Shown piece after piece: positions 28,506-30,768 of a DNA stretch of 30,768 nucleotides. The stretch covers positions 91,205,908-91,236,675 of the forward strand of contig CM044508.1 of NCBI GenBank assembly GCA_024364805.1, given 5' to 3'. The translations under genes were made by a program, and so were the position numbers. The stretch comes from Euprymna scolopes. Its lineage: Eukaryota; Mollusca; Cephalopoda; Sepiida; Sepiolidae. Positions within the stretch are counted from its first letter, which is position 1, and every line of letters begins with the position of its first letter. Under the pieces are notes generated by a model that was not told the origin of the DNA, searched no databases, and worked only from the letters and a program-made list of their open reading frames with translations.

Positions 28506-28517
28506 TCAATAAATCTT

Positions 28518-28828
28518 GCTTAACTGGTTTCTAATTACTATGCATCGCATCTGATGTAAATGTGAAATATTTGTCTTTTCATATGTAAGGTTGTGTTTTC
28601 TAATATGATATGAAATACGCAACAGAAACCGGAATTTTAAGAATATGTATTGTTAAATTGAAAAAGGTCGGGGGATCTCTGTTCTTACGAAAGGCTCCGA
28701 CATGAACTTTGCATAACACTGAATTTAATTAAATATAGCCCACATATGAACACCGTACGTTTAGTATTTGTATCTTAAAATTAATAATGATCAGCTAATG
28801 AACTTGAGCGTAAACCATATGCAATCAA
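28518..28828. other. Non-coding, nothing recognised
   Basis: No feature supported. Confidence 0.4.
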
Positions 28829-28901
<73 letters not shown>

Positions 28902-28912
28902 TATATATATGC
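28829..28912. repeat. (AT)n / (AC)n compound microsatellite
   Basis: AT array with a TTT interruption, passing into (AC)7 and back to AT. Confidence 0.97.
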
Positions 28913-29948
28913 ATACCTAATTTCATATGAGTAATATTACATTAAACTGGATATTTTCAGAATACTTTTAAAAATCAGATGTTATATTCAACTTCCTGAC
29001 TGTACGAATCTGCATAAGTAGTGCTGCTTTGTATTTTTATGTAGAACTTCATTCTATTTGATTATAATTAAGATGATTAATGTCGTCAAGTAGTCAGTAA
29101 ACCCGTCAAAAATCGCGGTTTGATGGATTTCAATCTAACTATTCATATATGCACAGAAGCTATGACAAAGGAAGGTCTTTGTTGTAAAGTTGACCTAGGG
29201 AAAACAGCGAAGGTCACGAAAGGTCGAACAAAACGCGCAAACAAAAAGGTCAAAGAAACCATTTCTCATGGTAAACGACTTTCAATAAATACGTTTCAAC
29301 CATATGACCGTGAGATTCTAATTTTGAGAGTTCCTCTCCATGATAGAAATTCTGTTCCTCAATTTTATAGTCCACAGCAGCATTCATTACGTTATTTTTA
29401 TTATTATTTGCTGACATGAACCTACTATATAGTGGATCACAATTGATAGTTAATTCTAAAATGTGGGGTATTATTTATAAACCTCAAATTAATCTTCGCA
29501 TTTTGCGATAAATGTTCTATTTCAGACTAAGGTGTAACAGAGGAACGGTTATAATTTTGTAGAAATTAAGCCGAAGAAGTATTGATTAATCAGGCTCATT
29601 GCTGTTTACGTCTAACTCAAAACATCTAATCGACTCAAATTGCCACTTAGAATACTTTAAACAAATATTTAAAAGAATAAACATTTCATTCATGACTTTC
29701 CTGTAAACACTAAACAAACAATTTCGCATTTATTCATGTCATTAGATAAACATTAGCATTATGGGAATTTCGATGCAAATTTATTTATCTTGTAAATATA
29801 AACACGAACATAAAAAAGGAAGAAAAAAAAGAAATAAATTTCTATGTATGCGGGAGAAGAATATTTGAACAGGACTGCTAAATATTTGCCCACAAAATAA
29901 ATCAATTTTGCAAAAGAGACTATTTATTATATGAACATCGAAATCACT
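28913..29948. other. Non-coding, no gene supported
   Basis: A 99-codon frame at 29,120-29,419 has a lysine-rich centre (KVTKGRTKRANKKVKETISH) but no domain that I recognise, no codon pattern and no splice context, so I leave it as a possible chance frame. The rest is AT-rich. Confidence 0.4.
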
Positions 29949-30225
29949 GGTCCTGGATATGACCTAAAACTATATCCGATGGTGAGGCCCCAGCTTGCGG
30001 GCTTTGGGGAGTATGAAGCAACTCCTTAATTGCCATTGCTCCCAGGTCTACTCTAACCTAGAGTGGTAGTACCTGTTATGCTCCCAACTAGGGGTTAAAT
30101 AGAAATCAACTTTAAAAAACAAATATACTCGATTAAAAAATTGTTCTTCAAAATCACTGGATTCGGCATTAAATAACCTGAAAAGGGTTGATATGCCGTA
30201 AACAAAAACAAACAAACACTCAAAA
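29949..30225 (-). repeat. Unclassified interspersed repeat, copy 2
   Basis: Reverse-orientation partner of 20,795-21,073. Here the segment TGGGGAGTATGAAGCAACTC keeps a form that differs slightly from copy 1. Beyond 30,200 a partial echo of the repeat (CAAAATCACTGAATTATAAA, 30,221) follows. Confidence 0.85.
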
Positions 30226-30768
30226 TCACTGAATTATAAATAAATAAATAATAACCAAAAATAGTTAATTAACAAAATACCGATTTTAAAATTAATATGC
30301 AAATAAGATAACAGTTCGCACGATATCACATATGCATAAGCCATACATAAAAATAAGGTTTGCCAGTAATACATTCTAACATCCAATAGATAAACCTGTT
30401 GTTTGCTTTAAACTAAAGTTGTAAGTTCATATAAAGATGGTCGCTAGAAAAGAAAATTATAGGCTGTGAATTTTATTGTTTAAATTTTACTTTGTTTTTG
30501 GCTAATGCATTTAACCTTAACTCTCCTTAAGTATCATTTGATCTTTTTCTTATGACTCTACGGAGAATTAACACTGGTCCCTAGTTTTCAATAGTGAACA
30601 TCCATACCATTACACTAAACGGTGCAGTTATATTTATTGTGTTTTACCTAAATGTATCAAGTGACTGATCAAAAAATGATTATTATATACAAAATGATAT
30701 TAATATATGGCAATAATTTCAAACTATTTTTATATAACCGCTCACAGCTTGTGTTTGAAATTAATTAA
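30226..30768. other. AT-rich stretch, nothing recognised
   Basis: No gene, RNA or repeat structure that I can support. Confidence 0.45.

Noticed and set aside
29120-29419. 99-codon frame with a lysine-rich centre
   Set aside because: Not recognisable, no supporting exon structure, and the C-terminal part is plain AT-rich sequence. Kept only as a note.
1-30768. CRISPR array, bacterial operons, ribosome-binding sites
   Set aside because: No regular repeat-spacer structure and the sequence has eukaryotic repeat content throughout.

Overview
The window looks like intergenic or intronic DNA from a repeat-rich animal genome. No host gene can be supported: no long open frames, no exon chain with convincing splice sites, no intact tRNA or rRNA gene. 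It is AT-rich, full of TA dinucleotide arrays and packed with fossil transposable elements. The mix (tRNA-derived SINEs, 5S-rRNA-derived elements, Jockey/CR1-like LINE tails, LINEs with an R2-type C-terminal endonuclease, Helitrons, hAT and pogo-like MITEs, and a repeat ending in a Penelope-like word) suggests a lophotrochozoan. A coleoid cephalopod such as an octopus is my best guess, by inference from repeat style and not by a marker gene.

Layout. 1-3.1 kb: a foldback element containing a tRNA-like A box, an 8-bp-TSD MITE (copy A), a LINE 3' end with readable reverse-transcriptase C-terminus, and a tRNA-derived SINE. 3.4-4.5 kb: two 5S-rRNA-derived elements around a long TA array; the second is bounded by a perfect 13-bp target-site duplication. 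5-7 kb: degenerate short-period repeats and a Helitron 3' end. 7.8-9.4 kb: MITE copy B with a perfect 8-bp duplication, a 444-bp hAT-like element in a polypyrimidine tract, a LINE tail and a TA array. 9.4-10.8 kb: little. 10,779-11,049 is an assembly gap; right after it lies the C-terminal part of an R2-type (zinc knuckle plus restriction-like endonuclease) LINE.

12.8-20.6 kb is the densest part: a complete 414-bp non-autonomous Helitron and a near-identical-length sister in the opposite orientation, several further Helitron-type 3' termini, a second endonuclease-type LINE remnant, a 13-copy minisatellite, a decayed autonomous Helitron with recognisable N-terminal and Rep (HUH) segments, more tandem repeats, a SINE lying between two direct repeats, and a TIR element with a 70-codon open frame. 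20.6-30.8 kb: two inverted copies of a roughly 280-bp unclassified repeat, a third 5S-derived element, two LINE tails in head-to-head orientation with a tandem duplication between them, a pogo/Tigger-like MITE with TA duplication, and a 389-bp element with inverted Penelope-like ends and a 12-bp target-site duplication.

The elements do not act as one system; the window records repeated insertions by several unrelated mobilisation machineries. The most informative items are the elements whose exact boundaries can be read from target-site duplications.
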